Of a stretch of DNA of 64,000 nt, positions 1-9,106 are shown piece by piece. The notes beneath the pieces are model-generated. The model searched no databases. It saw only the letters and a list, made by a program, of their open reading frames with translations, and was not told the origin of the DNA. The DNA lies in the NCBI GenBank assembly GCA_035547755.1, contig DASZUG010000023.1:1-64000 (forward strand), read 5' to 3'. Position 1 is the first letter of the stretch, and the number at the start of each line of letters is the position of its first letter. This stretch comes from Mesorhizobium_L sp035547755 (GTDB lineage Bacteria > Pseudomonadota > Alphaproteobacteria > Rhizobiales > Rhizobiaceae). Position numbers and translations under genes: made by a program.

Positions 1-1115
1 GCCGAATAGCGCACGCCCTGCCGCGCCTTGCGCCCGGCCTGCCCCGCCCTGTCGAGCCCGTCCCATTCGGCGTGCCATTCATTGACGACCGCAGGACCGT
101 AGGTCTCGGTCAATCCGTAGAGGTGCGTGACCGCGAATCCCGCGTCGGCCATTCCGGCAAGCACGGATTCCGGCGGCGGCGCGGCAGCGGTGTTGAAGGT
201 GACCGTCTGCGGAAATTCGCGCTTGTCACCGTCCGCCGCGTTGATCAGCGTCGACATGACGATCGGCGCGCCGCAGAGATGCGTCACGCCATGATCAGCA
301 ATGGCGTCGTACATCGCCTTCGCCCGCACCCAGCGCAGGCACACATGCGTGCCGGCCTGAATGGCGAGCGTCCAGGGGAAGCACCAGCCGTTGCAATGGA
401 ACATCGGCAGGGTCCACAGATAGACGCAATGCTTGCCCATGCCGGCATGGACCGTGTTGGCATAGGCCATCAGCGCCGCGCCGCGGTGATGATAGACGAC
501 GCCCTTCGGATTGCCGGTCGTGCCCGATGTGTAGTTGAGCGAGATCGCGTCCCATTCGTCTTCCGGCATCGACCAGCTAAATTCCGGATCGCCTTCGCCG
601 AGAAGAGCCTCATAGTCGATCGAACCGATGCGTGCGCCCTTCGGATAGGGCGCGTCGGCCGCGTATTCCGGATCGTCGAAATCGACCACCAGCGGCTTCA
701 CCTTCGCCAGTTTCAGCGCCTCGGCCATCACGCCGGAGAACTCGGTGTCGACGATGACGATCTTCGATCCGGCATGGTCGAGCTGGAAAGCGATCACGGC
801 GGCGTCGAGACGGGTATTGAGCGAATGCAGCACGGCTTTCGTCATCGGCACGCCGAAATGCGCCTCCAGCATCGGGGGGGTATTGGAAAGCATCACGGTA
901 ACCGTGTCGCCCTTGATGATGCCACGCCCGGCGAGCGCCGAGGCCAGCCGCCGCGAGTGCGCGTAGAAATCGCGATAGCTGACCCGCAGACCGCCATGGA
1001 TGATCGCGGTCACGTCAGGATAGACCTTGGCGGCCCGCTCCAGGAAGGACAGCGGCGTCAGTGGCTGGTAGTTGGCGGGGTTCTTGTCGAGGTCGATCTC
1101 GTACGGGTTGGGCAT
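1..1115 (-). CDS. AMP-dependent acyl-CoA synthetase (C-terminus beyond window)
   Basis: Activates a carboxylic acid to its CoA thioester through an acyl-adenylate. The ATG at 1115 follows a GGAGG Shine-Dalgarno, and 371 residues are visible before the gene leaves the window. The adenylate-forming P-loop YTSGTTGNPKGV is at about residues 195-206 and the YGLTETYG motif near residue 340, so the N-terminal domain is complete while the mobile C-terminal domain with its catalytic lysine is missing. The sequence around the P-loop resembles medium-chain or methylmercaptopropionate (DmdB-like) ligases, but the substrate cannot be assigned. It is transcribed divergently from the alpha/beta hydrolase at 1292. 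Confidence 0.9.
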   Translation of the reverse strand, partial: MPNPYEIDLDKNPANYQPLTPLSFLERAAKVYPDVTAIIHGGLRVSYRDFYAHSRRLASALAGRGIIKGDTVTVMLSNTPPMLEAHFGVPMTKAVLHSLNTRLDAAVIAFQLDHAGSKIVIVDTEFSGVMAEALKLAKVKPLVVDFDDPEYAADAPYPKGARIGSIDYEALLGEGDPEFSWSMPEDEWDAISLNYTSGTTGNPKGVVYHHRGAALMAYANTVHAGMGKHCVYLWTLPMFHCNGWCFPWTLAIQAGTHVCLRWVRAKAMYDAIADHGVTHLCGAPIVMSTLINAADGDKREFPQTVTFNTAAAPPPESVLAGMADAGFAVTHLYGLTETYGPAVVNEWHAEWDGLDRAGQAGRKARQGVRYS

Positions 1116-1291
1116 TCATTCCTCCGGCACTCAGCGCCTTTAAGCACAGCGGCAGGCTTCCGTCATCGGGCGAATCGGACGGTACGCCGCGCCACGAAGC
1201 GAGTTTTGTCAGGAATGCGCGGCCTCGCGTTTGATCGGGCGGCCGCCCGCTTTTATCCTGCCGCGGGATTTCGGAAGGAAAGCGGCCCGCC

Positions 1292-2182
1292 ATGACGAAA
1301 ACCGTGGATGCCGGCGTCCTGCGCGTCGCCTACGAGGAATACGGCCCGGCCGGCGGCTGGCCCTGCATCATGGAACATGGCTTCCCCTATGACGTCCACG
1401 CCTATACGGAGACAGCGCCCCTCCTGGCGGAAGCGGGCGCACGGGTGATCGTGCCCTATCTGCGCGGCTACGGGCCGACGCGCTTTCTCTCTTCCGACAC
1501 GCTTCGCTCCGGCGAACAGGCCGCGCTCGGCGCCGACCTGAAGGCGCTGATGGATGCGCTCGGGATCGAATGTGCTGTGCTCGGCGGCTATGACTGGGGC
1601 GGCCGCGCCGCCTGCATCGTGGCCGCGCTCTGGCCGGAACGCGTCGAGGCGCTGGTATCCGGCAGCTCCTACAACATCCAGGACATCGCCCGTTCGCTGG
1701 AGCCGGCGCCGCCCGCCGAGGAGGCGGCCTTCTGGTATCAATACTATTTCCACTCCGAGCGCGGCCGGCGCGGCCTCGAGCGGAATCGCGCCGGCGTAGC
1801 CCGCCTCCTCTGGCGCATGTGGTCGCCCACCTGGAAATTCAACGATGCCGCCTTCGAACGCAGCGCCGCCGCCTTCGACAATCCGGATTTCGTCGAAGTG
1901 GTGATCCATTCCTACCGGCACCGCTACGGCCTGGTGCCGGGCGATCCGGCCTATGCCGTGATCGAGACGCGTCTCGGCGCACAACCCCGGATCGGGGTTC
2001 CTGCGATCACCATCGACGGCGACGCCGACGGGGTCGACCCGGGCACCACGCACCATGCCGGGAAGTTCGCCGGCCCGCACGAACACAGGATGTTTGCGGG
2101 GGCCGGCCACAATCTGCCCCAGGAGCGGCCACGGGATTGGGCACGCGCGGTGCTCGACGCCAAAGCGATGGCCCGACGCTGA
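1292..2182 (+). CDS. alpha/beta hydrolase, aspartate-nucleophile type
   Basis: A 296-residue single-domain alpha/beta-hydrolase with the oxyanion-side motif HGFPYD near residue 29, the nucleophile elbow GGYDWGG with Asp101 in place of serine, and the late histidine GAGHN (His273). An aspartate nucleophile is typical of epoxide hydrolases and haloalkane dehalogenases, so it probably works through a covalent alkyl-enzyme ester. The lid region (about 130-215) is rich in Trp and Tyr, consistent with a hydrophobic substrate. No signal peptide is visible. The ATG follows GGAAGGAAAG. The substrate is unknown; the divergent acyl-CoA synthetase gives only a loose hint of lipid or xenobiotic metabolism. 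Confidence 0.82.
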   Translation: MTKTVDAGVLRVAYEEYGPAGGWPCIMEHGFPYDVHAYTETAPLLAEAGARVIVPYLRGYGPTRFLSSDTLRSGEQAALGADLKALMDALGIECAVLGGYDWGGRAACIVAALWPERVEALVSGSSYNIQDIARSLEPAPPAEEAAFWYQYYFHSERGRRGLERNRAGVARLLWRMWSPTWKFNDAAFERSAAAFDNPDFVEVVIHSYRHRYGLVPGDPAYAVIETRLGAQPRIGVPAITIDGDADGVDPGTTHHAGKFAGPHEHRMFAGAGHNLPQERPRDWARAVLDAKAMARR

Positions 2183-2199
2183 CGCCCGGCCGGCTCGGA

Positions 2200-2970
2200 T
2201 CACCAGACCTCGACGGCGCCGTCCCAGATCAGCTTCAGCGACAGCAGGAACACCAGCGCATAGGTGATCGGATAGAATATCTCGGCGCGCATCCGCTTGA
2301 CGACGGCCGCCCCCGCGACGGTGGCGAGGAAGGCGAAGGGCATCAGCGCCGCGGCGGCCTTGAGATTGCTGGTATCGAGTTCGCCGAGCGCGAAATAGGG
2401 GATTAGCTTCACCGCGTTGACGACGGCGAAGAAGACGACGCTGGTAGCGGTGTAGAGTTTCGGGTCCTGGCGCAGCGGCAGCGTATAGACCTGGTAGGGC
2501 GGACCGCCGGCATGGGCAACGAAGCTGGTGAAGCCGGACACCGTTCCCCAGAAAGCGCCCGAAATGGCATTGTGGCCGTGCGGCTTGTCGCGGCCGGCAT
2601 ATTTCTGCCAGACCCATCGGAGCACGAAGCCGAAGGCGATGAGACCGACGATCAGCTTGACCGCCGCTTCGGTGACGATCGCCGCCATCAGCCAGCCGAT
2701 GCCGATTCCGACCATCGCGCCGGGGATGAGATTGCGGAAGGTGTGCCAGTCGCGATCCGCGCTTCGCCAGGCCCACAGCGCGGCGATGTCCATAAGGACG
2801 AGGATCGGCAGCAGGATGGCCGCCGCCTGCACCGGTGGCATGGCCAGCGCCATCAGCGGTACGCCGATCACGCCGAGCGCGCCGCCGAAGCCTCCTTTCG
2901 ACAGGCCGACGAGGACGACCGCGGGCACCGCCACGGCATAGAAGATCGGATTCTGCAGGAGATCGGTCAT
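2200..2970 (-). CDS. TauE/SafE family membrane permease
   Basis: A 256-residue, strongly hydrophobic protein with about eight predicted membrane segments and the early glycine-rich LVGLSKGGFGGALG motif characteristic of the TauE/SafE (DUF81) family, whose characterised members export sulfite, sulfoacetate or related anions. The ATG at 2970 is preferred because an upstream in-frame start would add about 35 polar residues before the first membrane segment; no good SD is visible. It is convergent with the alpha/beta hydrolase, 17 bp away. A second member of the family is at 27466-28218, but the two are clearly divergent, so this is not a local duplication. Confidence 0.82.
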   Translation of the reverse strand: MTDLLQNPIFYAVAVPAVVLVGLSKGGFGGALGVIGVPLMALAMPPVQAAAILLPILVLMDIAALWAWRSADRDWHTFRNLIPGAMVGIGIGWLMAAIVTEAAVKLIVGLIAFGFVLRWVWQKYAGRDKPHGHNAISGAFWGTVSGFTSFVAHAGGPPYQVYTLPLRQDPKLYTATSVVFFAVVNAVKLIPYFALGELDTSNLKAAAALMPFAFLATVAGAAVVKRMRAEIFYPITYALVFLLSLKLIWDGAVEVW

Positions 2971-3161
2971 GGAGGGCAGCGGTTGGTCGCAAGACGCATA
3001 GCCGCATCGGCCCGGTTTGGCGAGGAGGAATCGCTCGCCGGCGCGAACGCAAGCCGGATGAGGACGTCTGTTCAACGCCCGCGCTCATGTTATATGCCCC
3101 ATTCCCACCACGATCGCACCGCATAGGCCGGGGGCTGGGCCTGGGGTTCTTGAAGGGCGTC

Positions 3162-3827
3162 ATGACGGCAACAGAAGAAATGAACCGCTGCCGCGTCGTT
3201 CTGATCGCGCCCCGGGTGGACGATCTGGCGAAGCTGAAATCGTGCCTCGCCCGCGCCGTCGAGGGCGGCGACGTGGCCTCGCTCATCCTGCCCGCCTATG
3301 GCGACGGCGAGGCCGCGTTCCAGCGCCGCGCCGAACTGGTCGTACCCATGATGCAGGCGCGCGACATCGCCGTCATGGTCGAGGGCGACACCCGCGTCGC
3401 CGGACGCGTCGGTGCCGACGGCGTCCATTTCGAGGGACGCAAGGAAGGCCTGGAGGAACTGATCGCGAAATTCCAGGGCCGCATGATGATCGGCGCCGGC
3501 GGCGCGAAAAGCCGCGACGACGCGCTGGAACTCGGAGAGGCGCGGCCCGACTATATGTTCTTCGGCCGCTTCGGCTACGACACCACGCCGGAACCACACC
3601 ATCGCAATCTTTCGCTCGGGAAATGGTGGGCCGAGATGATCGAACTGCCCGCGATCGTCATGGCGGGAAGCGACATAGCCTCTGTCCGGACCGTCGCCGC
3701 CACCGGCGCCGAGTTCGTGGCGGTGTCGGGCGCGGTCTTCGCCGAGGATGCCGATCCCGCCGAGCGGGTGGCGGCGGCGAATGCACTGCTCGACGAAACG
3801 GCGCCGCGCTTCGGGGTCGGAGAATGA
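3162..3827 (+). CDS. thiamine-phosphate-synthase (ThiE/TMP synthase) family protein
   Basis: A 221-residue TIM-barrel-type protein. The segment IGAGGAKSRDDALELGEARPD, then YMFFGRFG, and AIVMAGSDIASV followed by TGAEFVAVSGAVF matches the C-terminal phosphate-binding strands of the TMP synthase family, which joins the thiamine pyrimidine and thiazole moieties. The N-terminal pyrimidine-binding part is less conserved, so the reaction is not certain; rhizobial paralogues of this type are usually annotated from homology only. An alternative ATG lies at 3180. Its TGA overlaps the ATG of the Sel1-repeat gene (ATGA), so the two are translationally coupled. No thi-box riboswitch was seen upstream. Confidence 0.72.
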   Translation: MTATEEMNRCRVVLIAPRVDDLAKLKSCLARAVEGGDVASLILPAYGDGEAAFQRRAELVVPMMQARDIAVMVEGDTRVAGRVGADGVHFEGRKEGLEELIAKFQGRMMIGAGGAKSRDDALELGEARPDYMFFGRFGYDTTPEPHHRNLSLGKWWAEMIELPAIVMAGSDIASVRTVAATGAEFVAVSGAVFAEDADPAERVAAANALLDETAPRFGVGE

Positions 3828-4792
3828 AACGCGTAAAGGCGATCGCCGGGGCCGCTCTCCTGTCGATGGTGTTGGCGCCGATGGCCGCGATCGCCGCGAG
3901 TACCGACCGCGCCGGCCGGGTGATCAATCCGACAAACGATGTCAACCCGAAGCGCTTCGGCGCTGCGCCGACGGATGCCGCCTTCGGCGCATTCCAGCGC
4001 GGGCTTTACATCACCGCCCTCGACCTCGCCCTGCCGCGCGCCGAGAAGGGCGACGCCGCGGCGCTGACGCTTGCCGCCGAGATCTATGCGCGCGGGCTCG
4101 GCGTGCGCCGCGACGAGAAGAAGGCGGCCGAGTTCTACGAAAAGGCGGCCGCTCAGGGGGTCGCGGCGGCTGAGTTCCAATATGCGCTCTACCTGATGGA
4201 CGGCAAGGTCGTTCCCAAGGACGAAAAGCGCGCGGTCGAACTGATGAAGGCGGCCGCCGACGCCGACAACCGGCTTGCCGCCTTCAACTACGCCCAGATG
4301 ATCGTCGGCAAGGACGCGAGCGAAGAAGGGCTGGAAAAGGCCTACAGCTATTACGAGAAGGCGGCCGATGCCGGCCTTGCCGATGCCCAATACGCCATGT
4401 CGCAGGCTTTCGCGAACGGCATCGGCGGCAAGGTCAGGAACGACGAGGAGGCACGCCGCTGGCTGCTTCTTGCCGCGCGCCAGAACTACGATACGGCCGA
4501 ACTCGAACTCGGCACGTGGCTCGTGGAGGGGCGCGGCGGACCGGCCGACATGGAAGGCGGGTTCCGCTGGCTGAAGCAGGCCGCGGAAGGCGGTAATGTA
4601 GCCGCCGAGAACCGCCTGGCCAAGCTCTACATAAACGGTATCGGCACCAAGGCGGACAAGGTCGAGGCCGGCGCCTGGTACGTGCTGGCGCGCCGCGCCG
4701 GCCTGAGCGATCCGCAGATGGATATCTTCTTCTCCGATCTTTCGACCGACGAACAGAAGCAGGCGATCGAGCGCGCCAACAAGCTTCGCTGA
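3824..4792 (+). CDS. secreted Sel1/TPR-repeat protein
   Basis: A 322-residue protein with a Sec signal peptide (residues 1 to about 24, ending AAIAAS) followed by at least six Sel1-like repeats of about 36 residues, recognisable by repeated A..Y..G.G...D...A..WY.KAA patterns such as RDEKKAAEFYEKAAAQG and YSYYEKAADAGLADAQY. Sel1 proteins form alpha-solenoids that act as periplasmic scaffolds or adaptors, for example in exopolysaccharide and stress regulation in rhizobia. Its start codon overlaps the stop of the ThiE-like gene, an arrangement that suggests co-translation without implying a shared pathway. The exact role is unknown. Confidence 0.82.
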   Translation: MKRVKAIAGAALLSMVLAPMAAIAASTDRAGRVINPTNDVNPKRFGAAPTDAAFGAFQRGLYITALDLALPRAEKGDAAALTLAAEIYARGLGVRRDEKKAAEFYEKAAAQGVAAAEFQYALYLMDGKVVPKDEKRAVELMKAAADADNRLAAFNYAQMIVGKDASEEGLEKAYSYYEKAADAGLADAQYAMSQAFANGIGGKVRNDEEARRWLLLAARQNYDTAELELGTWLVEGRGGPADMEGGFRWLKQAAEGGNVAAENRLAKLYINGIGTKADKVEAGAWYVLARRAGLSDPQMDIFFSDLSTDEQKQAIERANKLR

Positions 4793-4832
4793 CGTCAGGT
4801 CTCAGGACCCGGATCACAAACTGTAGACCGTG

Positions 4833-4875
4833 CCCACTCCTGTCGCCTCGCGAGCGCGAAGCGGGACGGAGTGGG
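4833..4875 (+). other. stem-loop in the leader region of efp
   Basis: In the 224-bp gap between the Sel1 gene and efp, CCCACTCC (4833-4840) pairs perfectly with GGAGTGGG (4868-4875), enclosing a GC-rich partly self-complementary loop. No T-run follows, so it is not a canonical terminator. A second small hairpin (TCGCCC / GGGCGA) lies near 4972-4987. These may be transcript leader structures or terminators of unusual type; the function is inferred only from symmetry. Confidence 0.35.
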
Positions 4876-5016
4876 GGTCGACACGGCTTCATCAACTGAA
4901 CTCGTCGCCTGGCAGCGGCCTCCGCTCTTGCCTCTCTCGGCGTTTTATGGTCTGGAAGCGCCGAAAAATCGCCCCTCCGGGCGACCTCGACTACAAATTC
5001 ATCCGAAAGCAGCGAC

Positions 5017-5583
5017 ATGGCCAAGATCAACGGCAACGAAATCCGTCCGGGCAACGTCATCGAGCACAATGGCGGCCTCTGGGTGGCGGTGAAGACCAAC
5101 GCCGTCAAGCCCGGGAAGGGCGGCGCCTACAATCAGGTCGAGCTGAAGAACCTGATCGATGGAACCAAGCTCAACGAGCGTTTCCGCTCGGCCGAGACCG
5201 TCGAGAAGGTGCGCCTCGAGCAGAAGGACTTCACCTTCCTCTACGAACAGGGCGACGCGCTGGTCTTCATGGATTCGGAGAGCTACGAGCAGCTCGAACT
5301 GCAGAAGGATTTCGTCGGCGACCGCGCCGCCTTCCTGCAGGACGGCATGACGGTAACCGTCGAGCTCTACGAGGAGAAGCCGATCGGCATCTCGCTGCCC
5401 GACCAGGTGACGCTCGAGATCACCGAGGCCGACCCGGTGGTGAAGGGGCAGACCGCGGCTTCGTCCTACAAGCCCGCCGTGCTGGAAAACGGCGTGCGCG
5501 TGCTGGTGCCGCCCTTCATCTCGGCCGGCGAGCGCATCGTCGTCGACACGAACGAGATCACCTATCTGCGCCGGGCGGATTGA
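5017..5583 (+). CDS. efp: elongation factor P
   Basis: A 188-residue EF-P, the usual length, which binds between the ribosomal P and E sites and relieves stalling at polyproline stretches. The KOW-like N-terminal domain carries the modification loop KPGKGGAY with Lys34 at the tip, the residue that EpmA beta-lysylates in E. coli, so this is a lysine-type (not arginine-rhamnosylated) EF-P. The two C-terminal OB-fold domains are intact (for example FMDSESYEQLEL and PPFISAGERI). No epmA or epmB homologue lies in the window. suhB follows 113 bp downstream across an inverted-repeat element. Confidence 0.96.
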   Translation: MAKINGNEIRPGNVIEHNGGLWVAVKTNAVKPGKGGAYNQVELKNLIDGTKLNERFRSAETVEKVRLEQKDFTFLYEQGDALVFMDSESYEQLELQKDFVGDRAAFLQDGMTVTVELYEEKPIGISLPDQVTLEITEADPVVKGQTAASSYKPAVLENGVRVLVPPFISAGERIVVDTNEITYLRRAD

Positions 5584-5592
5584 TAAGGCGAC

Positions 5593-5677
5593 CGGCAGTC
5601 GGCAATAGGCAGTCGGAACTAAGAGGGACGCGCTGCCGCCATATTCGACTGCCGACCTGTCGACTGCCCATTGCCGA
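5593..5677 (+). repeat. intergenic inverted repeat element, copy A
   Basis: Between efp and suhB, the segment 5600-5615 (cggcaataggcagtcg) is complementary at 15 of 16 positions to 5661-5676 (cgactgcccattgccg), with further partial copies of the CGGCAGTCGG unit at 5593 and 5646. The 17-mer CGACTGCCCATTGCCGA at 5661-5677 recurs exactly at 63551-63567 in the phbA-phbB gap. The element can form a long hairpin after the efp stop, and may act as an mRNA-stabilising or terminator-like structure. Confidence 0.75.
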
Positions 5678-5696
5678 ATAACGAAAGACGTTCCCC

Positions 5697-6500
5697 ATGG
5701 CCCGTTCTGCACTGCTCAACGTCATGGTCCAGGCGGCCACCAAGGCCGGCCGCTCGCTGGCGCGCGACTTCGGCGAGGTGCAGAACCTGCAGGTATCGAT
5801 GAAGGGGCCGGCCGACTATGTCAGCCAAGCCGACCGCAAGGCGGAGAAGATCATCTACGACGAACTGTCGAAGGCGCGCCCCGGCTACTCCTTCCTGATG
5901 GAGGAGAGCGGCGCGGTGGAGGGTTCCGACGACCAGCACCGCTGGATCATCGATCCGCTCGACGGCACCACGAACTTCCTCCACGGCATCCCCGTCTTTG
6001 CCATTTCGATCGCGCTCGAGCGGCAGGGCGTGCTGGTCGCCGGCCTGATCTACAATCCGGCGATGGACGAACTCTATACGGCGGAACGCGGCGGCGGCGC
6101 CTTCCTCAACGACCGGCGGCTGCGGGTCGCCGCGCGCCGCAACCTCAACGACTGTGTGATCGGCACCGGCGTTCCGCATCTCGGCCGCGGCGATCACGGC
6201 CGCTATCTCGTCGAACTGCGCAACGTCATGGGCGAGGTCGCCGGCATTCGCCGCATGGGCGCCGCTGCGCTCGACCTCGCCTATGTGGCGGCCGGAAGGC
6301 TGGACGGCTTCTGGGAGGACGTGCTCAATCCCTGGGACATGGCCGCTGGCATGCTCCTCATCCGCGAGGCAGGCGGCTTCGTCTCCGATAAGTCGGGCGG
6401 ACAGGACATCTTCGGCACGGGTGCAATCGTCGCCGGCAACGAGGCGATCCACGGCGCGCTGATCAAGGCATTGCAGAAGCCGATCCGCGCCGCGAAATAA
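5697..6500 (+). CDS. suhB: inositol monophosphatase family protein (SuhB-like)
   Basis: A 267-residue Mg2+-dependent phosphatase of the IMPase fold. The metal-binding motifs are all present: the first aspartate region DYVSQAD near residue 41, an EE pair in FLMEESGA, WIIDPLDGTTNF near residues 82-93, and WDMAAGMLLIREAGG near residue 214. It should hydrolyse myo-inositol-1-phosphate or related sugar phosphates; in E. coli SuhB also acts in rRNA antitermination, so a dual role is possible. The ATG is preceded by an acceptable SD-like AACGAAAG. It is transcribed alone after the repeat element and converges on the DUF900 lipoprotein. Confidence 0.92.
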   Translation: MARSALLNVMVQAATKAGRSLARDFGEVQNLQVSMKGPADYVSQADRKAEKIIYDELSKARPGYSFLMEESGAVEGSDDQHRWIIDPLDGTTNFLHGIPVFAISIALERQGVLVAGLIYNPAMDELYTAERGGGAFLNDRRLRVAARRNLNDCVIGTGVPHLGRGDHGRYLVELRNVMGEVAGIRRMGAAALDLAYVAAGRLDGFWEDVLNPWDMAAGMLLIREAGGFVSDKSGGQDIFGTGAIVAGNEAIHGALIKALQKPIRAAK

Positions 6501-6517
6501 GCCTGCCCACCCGGCCG

Positions 6518-7855
6518 CTACGGCTTCTCGGGCTTGGCCGCGGCGGGGGTGAGGAGTTCGGCGCCGGGCGATTCCTGCTGACTGGCGTTTCCCGCACGAA
6601 CGCCGAGTTGCCCGGTGAAATCATCGACCTGGCTGCCGAGATTGCGGCGCGTCGCCGGGTCGATCACGGAAAGCGGCGTGCTGACCAGCAGGCCGGCGCC
6701 GGTGCCAACCGCCTTCGCCGTGCCGGCCGCAAGGACGGTGATCTCGTCTCCCAGGCCGATCTGCGATTCCGACAGCGACTGGCCGTTTACCAGCCGGGTC
6801 CCGATGGCCCGCACGATCTGCGGGCTGGCTGCGAACTTGTCGTGGTTCAGGTCGGCGCCCGGCGCCTTCAGTTTGGTCAGGTCGATGAAGGTGATGTCGT
6901 TCTTCTCCGCCTCCGTCCGGTAGGGTTCTACCTCCGGATTGATCTGGCCGAGGCGGTTCACATTGCCGGCGACGAACCGCGAGACCGCCAGCGCCCGGTC
7001 GTCCCGCGAAACGAAGACCGTGAATCTCGGGTGATGTCCGCCGAGATCACGGAATTGCCGGCCGAAGACGTCGATATCGATATCGGGCGACGCGAGGATC
7101 ACGTTCTTTATCTTCGGCGCCACGCGGCCGTCGCGGATCGCCATCTGCCGCAGCGACTCCATGGTCAGGTAGGTGCCCATCGAATGGGCGAGCACGCTGA
7201 CTTCGGAGACCTGCGGGTCCTCGGCCAGCAGTTTGAGCACCGTCTCCAGCCCGTCGCGGGAATATAGCGTGCTTTCGCGGTCGTAATTGTAGTCGAAGAG
7301 CTTGCCCGCCGAGGGCCAAGTAAAGAGGATCGGCGCCGCGTCGGCATGTGAATCATGGACGATCTGCGCGAAACGATAGACGGCGTCCTCGTAGCGGTTG
7401 TTGAAACCGTGCACGAAGACCAAAACCGTTCGGGATTTCGGCAAATGTTCGCGCAGCCAGGCATTACCGCTCGCCTTGTCCGGCGGAAGCTGTTTGACCG
7501 CCACCGTGGTGAAATCCCTGGCCGGGTTCGGCGGCAGCCGGGCCGGCCATTGCACCTCGCCGATTCTGCGTGCGGAGTCGGGCGGAATGGATACGGTGAT
7601 CTCGTTGACCGAGAAATTGAGATCGCGTCGTCCGGTGAAGAGGATCCCGGGATCCTTCGACGGCGCGCGGGTCGTCACCACGAGCATGTCCACGCGCGAT
7701 GTGCCGGGCGTGGTGACCGCGACGGGCGCGAGCACGCCGACGACGTGCCCGCAACCGGCAAGCAAGCAAGGCAGAAACAGGACCAGTGCGAGAACGGCAA
7801 GCTGAGCCCGGGACAGCCCCTCGCCCGGTCTGCGCAGGCTCGTTCGGCGCGGCAT
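6518..7855 (-). CDS. DUF900 alpha/beta hydrolase lipoprotein
   Basis: A 445-residue protein beginning with a membrane-spanning lipoprotein signal (hydrophobic residues 18-32 and lipobox LAGC, Cys35), so it is probably anchored on the periplasmic side. The alpha/beta-hydrolase core of the DUF900 (PF05990) family follows: FVHGFNN near residue 148, a nucleophile elbow LAHSMGTYL with Ser225, and ASPDIDIDVF. The C-terminal 110 residues are Ala/Gly/Thr-rich and lack a clear domain. The ATG at 7855 is chosen because the lipoprotein signal starts there; longer in-frame extensions are arginine-rich and implausible. The natural substrate of DUF900 enzymes is not established. Confidence 0.82.
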   Translation of the reverse strand: MPRRTSLRRPGEGLSRAQLAVLALVLFLPCLLAGCGHVVGVLAPVAVTTPGTSRVDMLVVTTRAPSKDPGILFTGRRDLNFSVNEITVSIPPDSARRIGEVQWPARLPPNPARDFTTVAVKQLPPDKASGNAWLREHLPKSRTVLVFVHGFNNRYEDAVYRFAQIVHDSHADAAPILFTWPSAGKLFDYNYDRESTLYSRDGLETVLKLLAEDPQVSEVSVLAHSMGTYLTMESLRQMAIRDGRVAPKIKNVILASPDIDIDVFGRQFRDLGGHHPRFTVFVSRDDRALAVSRFVAGNVNRLGQINPEVEPYRTEAEKNDITFIDLTKLKAPGADLNHDKFAASPQIVRAIGTRLVNGQSLSESQIGLGDEITVLAAGTAKAVGTGAGLLVSTPLSVIDPATRRNLGSQVDDFTGQLGVRAGNASQQESPGAELLTPAAAKPEKP

Positions 7856-8098
7856 GATCAGGACTGCCCCTCTAAACAAGTATAGCCGCCCGTTTGACGA
7901 CCAGGCATCCACCCCGACCCCGGTTATCCATAGCCGGTGGCAAGGCCTTCGCCAAGTACCCCGCCGTCTGCGCTGGATCATCTCACATCAACATGGCTAT
8001 GGAATTGAATATATTGCCGCCTTTCATTTTGGTCACAATTCCGATTAGAGTCTCCGCCGGCTCCAGGGTCCTAGGCGGCAGGGTACGAGGCAAGGCGC

Positions 8099-9106
8099 AT
8101 GGCATTCTTCGGCAGATCGGAAGGCGGCGACGAATACGATCCCTACAGGCTTTCGAGCCCGCAGGTATTCGTCCTGACGATGCTGATCTTCCTGGCCATC
8201 GCCGGGTTCGTGGCGGCGATCCTCTATCGCCAGGTCTCCCATGCCTTCAACGCCAATCCGGGCCTGAACGGCCTGATCGTCGGCGTGCTGGTCGTCGGCA
8301 TCCTGCTCGCCTTCGCGCAGGTGATCCGCCTTTTCCGCGAAGTGCGCTGGGTCAACTCCTTCCGGGCGGGGACCGAGGCGGGCAACCCGGTGCTGCTGGC
8401 GCCGATGAAGGCGCTCCTGTCGCGCTCCTCCTCCATGGCGCTGTCCACCAGTTCGCTGCGCTCCATCCTGGACTCGCTCGCCACCCGCCTCGATGAAAGC
8501 CGCGACATCGCCCGCTACCTCATCGGGCTGCTCGTCTTCCTCGGCCTGCTCGGCACCTTCTGGGGACTGTTGCAGACCATCCAGTCGATCGGCGTGACCA
8601 TCCAGTCCCTCGATCCGGGATCGGGCAGCACGAACGACGTGCTGGAGGCGCTGAAGGCCGGCCTCTCGGCGCCGCTGGGCGGCATGGGCACGGCCTTTTC
8701 GTCCTCGCTGCTCGGCCTTTCCGGCTCGCTCATCCTCGGCTTCCTCGACCTGCAGGCGAGCCGCGCCCAGAACCGCTTCTATACGGAACTGGAAAACTGG
8801 CTTTCCTCCGTCACGGATCTCGGTTCGGATATCCCTGTTCCTGATACGGGCAAGGCCGGCCCGGCCGAGGAAATCCGCGCCCTCTCCGAGCGCCTGCGCG
8901 CGGTGCAGGAAACCGGCGGCTCCAATCAGCGGGTGGCCGCCGCCATGGCCAATCTCGCCGACGGCATCTCCGGCCTCGTCAAGAACATGCGCTCCGAGCA
9001 GCAGATGATGCGCGACTGGGTAGAGGCGCAGTCGGACGAGCAGAAACGGGTGCGCCAGACGCTCGAGAAGCTCGCCGAGGCCATCAAGAAGCGGGAGATC
9101 GGGTAA
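8099..9106 (+). CDS. MotA/TolQ/ExbB-type proton channel protein
   Basis: A 335-residue inner-membrane protein with hydrophobic segments at about 27-47, 58-78, 141-161 and 195-220. The third contains LLVFLGLLGTFWGLLQTI and the last follows APLGGMGTAFSSSLLG, the conserved MotA/TolQ/ExbB channel signature. The C-terminal 90 residues are polar and probably cytoplasmic helices. Its TAA is immediately followed by the ATG of the OmpA/MotB-like gene, so the two are made together as a stator-like proton channel pair. No flagellar genes are nearby and the protein is longer than MotA, so a cell-envelope role is more likely than motility. Confidence 0.85.
   Translation: MAFFGRSEGGDEYDPYRLSSPQVFVLTMLIFLAIAGFVAAILYRQVSHAFNANPGLNGLIVGVLVVGILLAFAQVIRLFREVRWVNSFRAGTEAGNPVLLAPMKALLSRSSSMALSTSSLRSILDSLATRLDESRDIARYLIGLLVFLGLLGTFWGLLQTIQSIGVTIQSLDPGSGSTNDVLEALKAGLSAPLGGMGTAFSSSLLGLSGSLILGFLDLQASRAQNRFYTELENWLSSVTDLGSDIPVPDTGKAGPAEEIRALSERLRAVQETGGSNQRVAAAMANLADGISGLVKNMRSEQQMMRDWVEAQSDEQKRVRQTLEKLAEAIKKREIG

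Noticed and set aside
1253..3286. A 677-codon minus-strand open frame across the hydrolase, permease and ThiE-like genes.
   Set aside because: It is an antisense/out-of-frame shadow in high-GC DNA with low-complexity Arg/Ala composition and no family motif.
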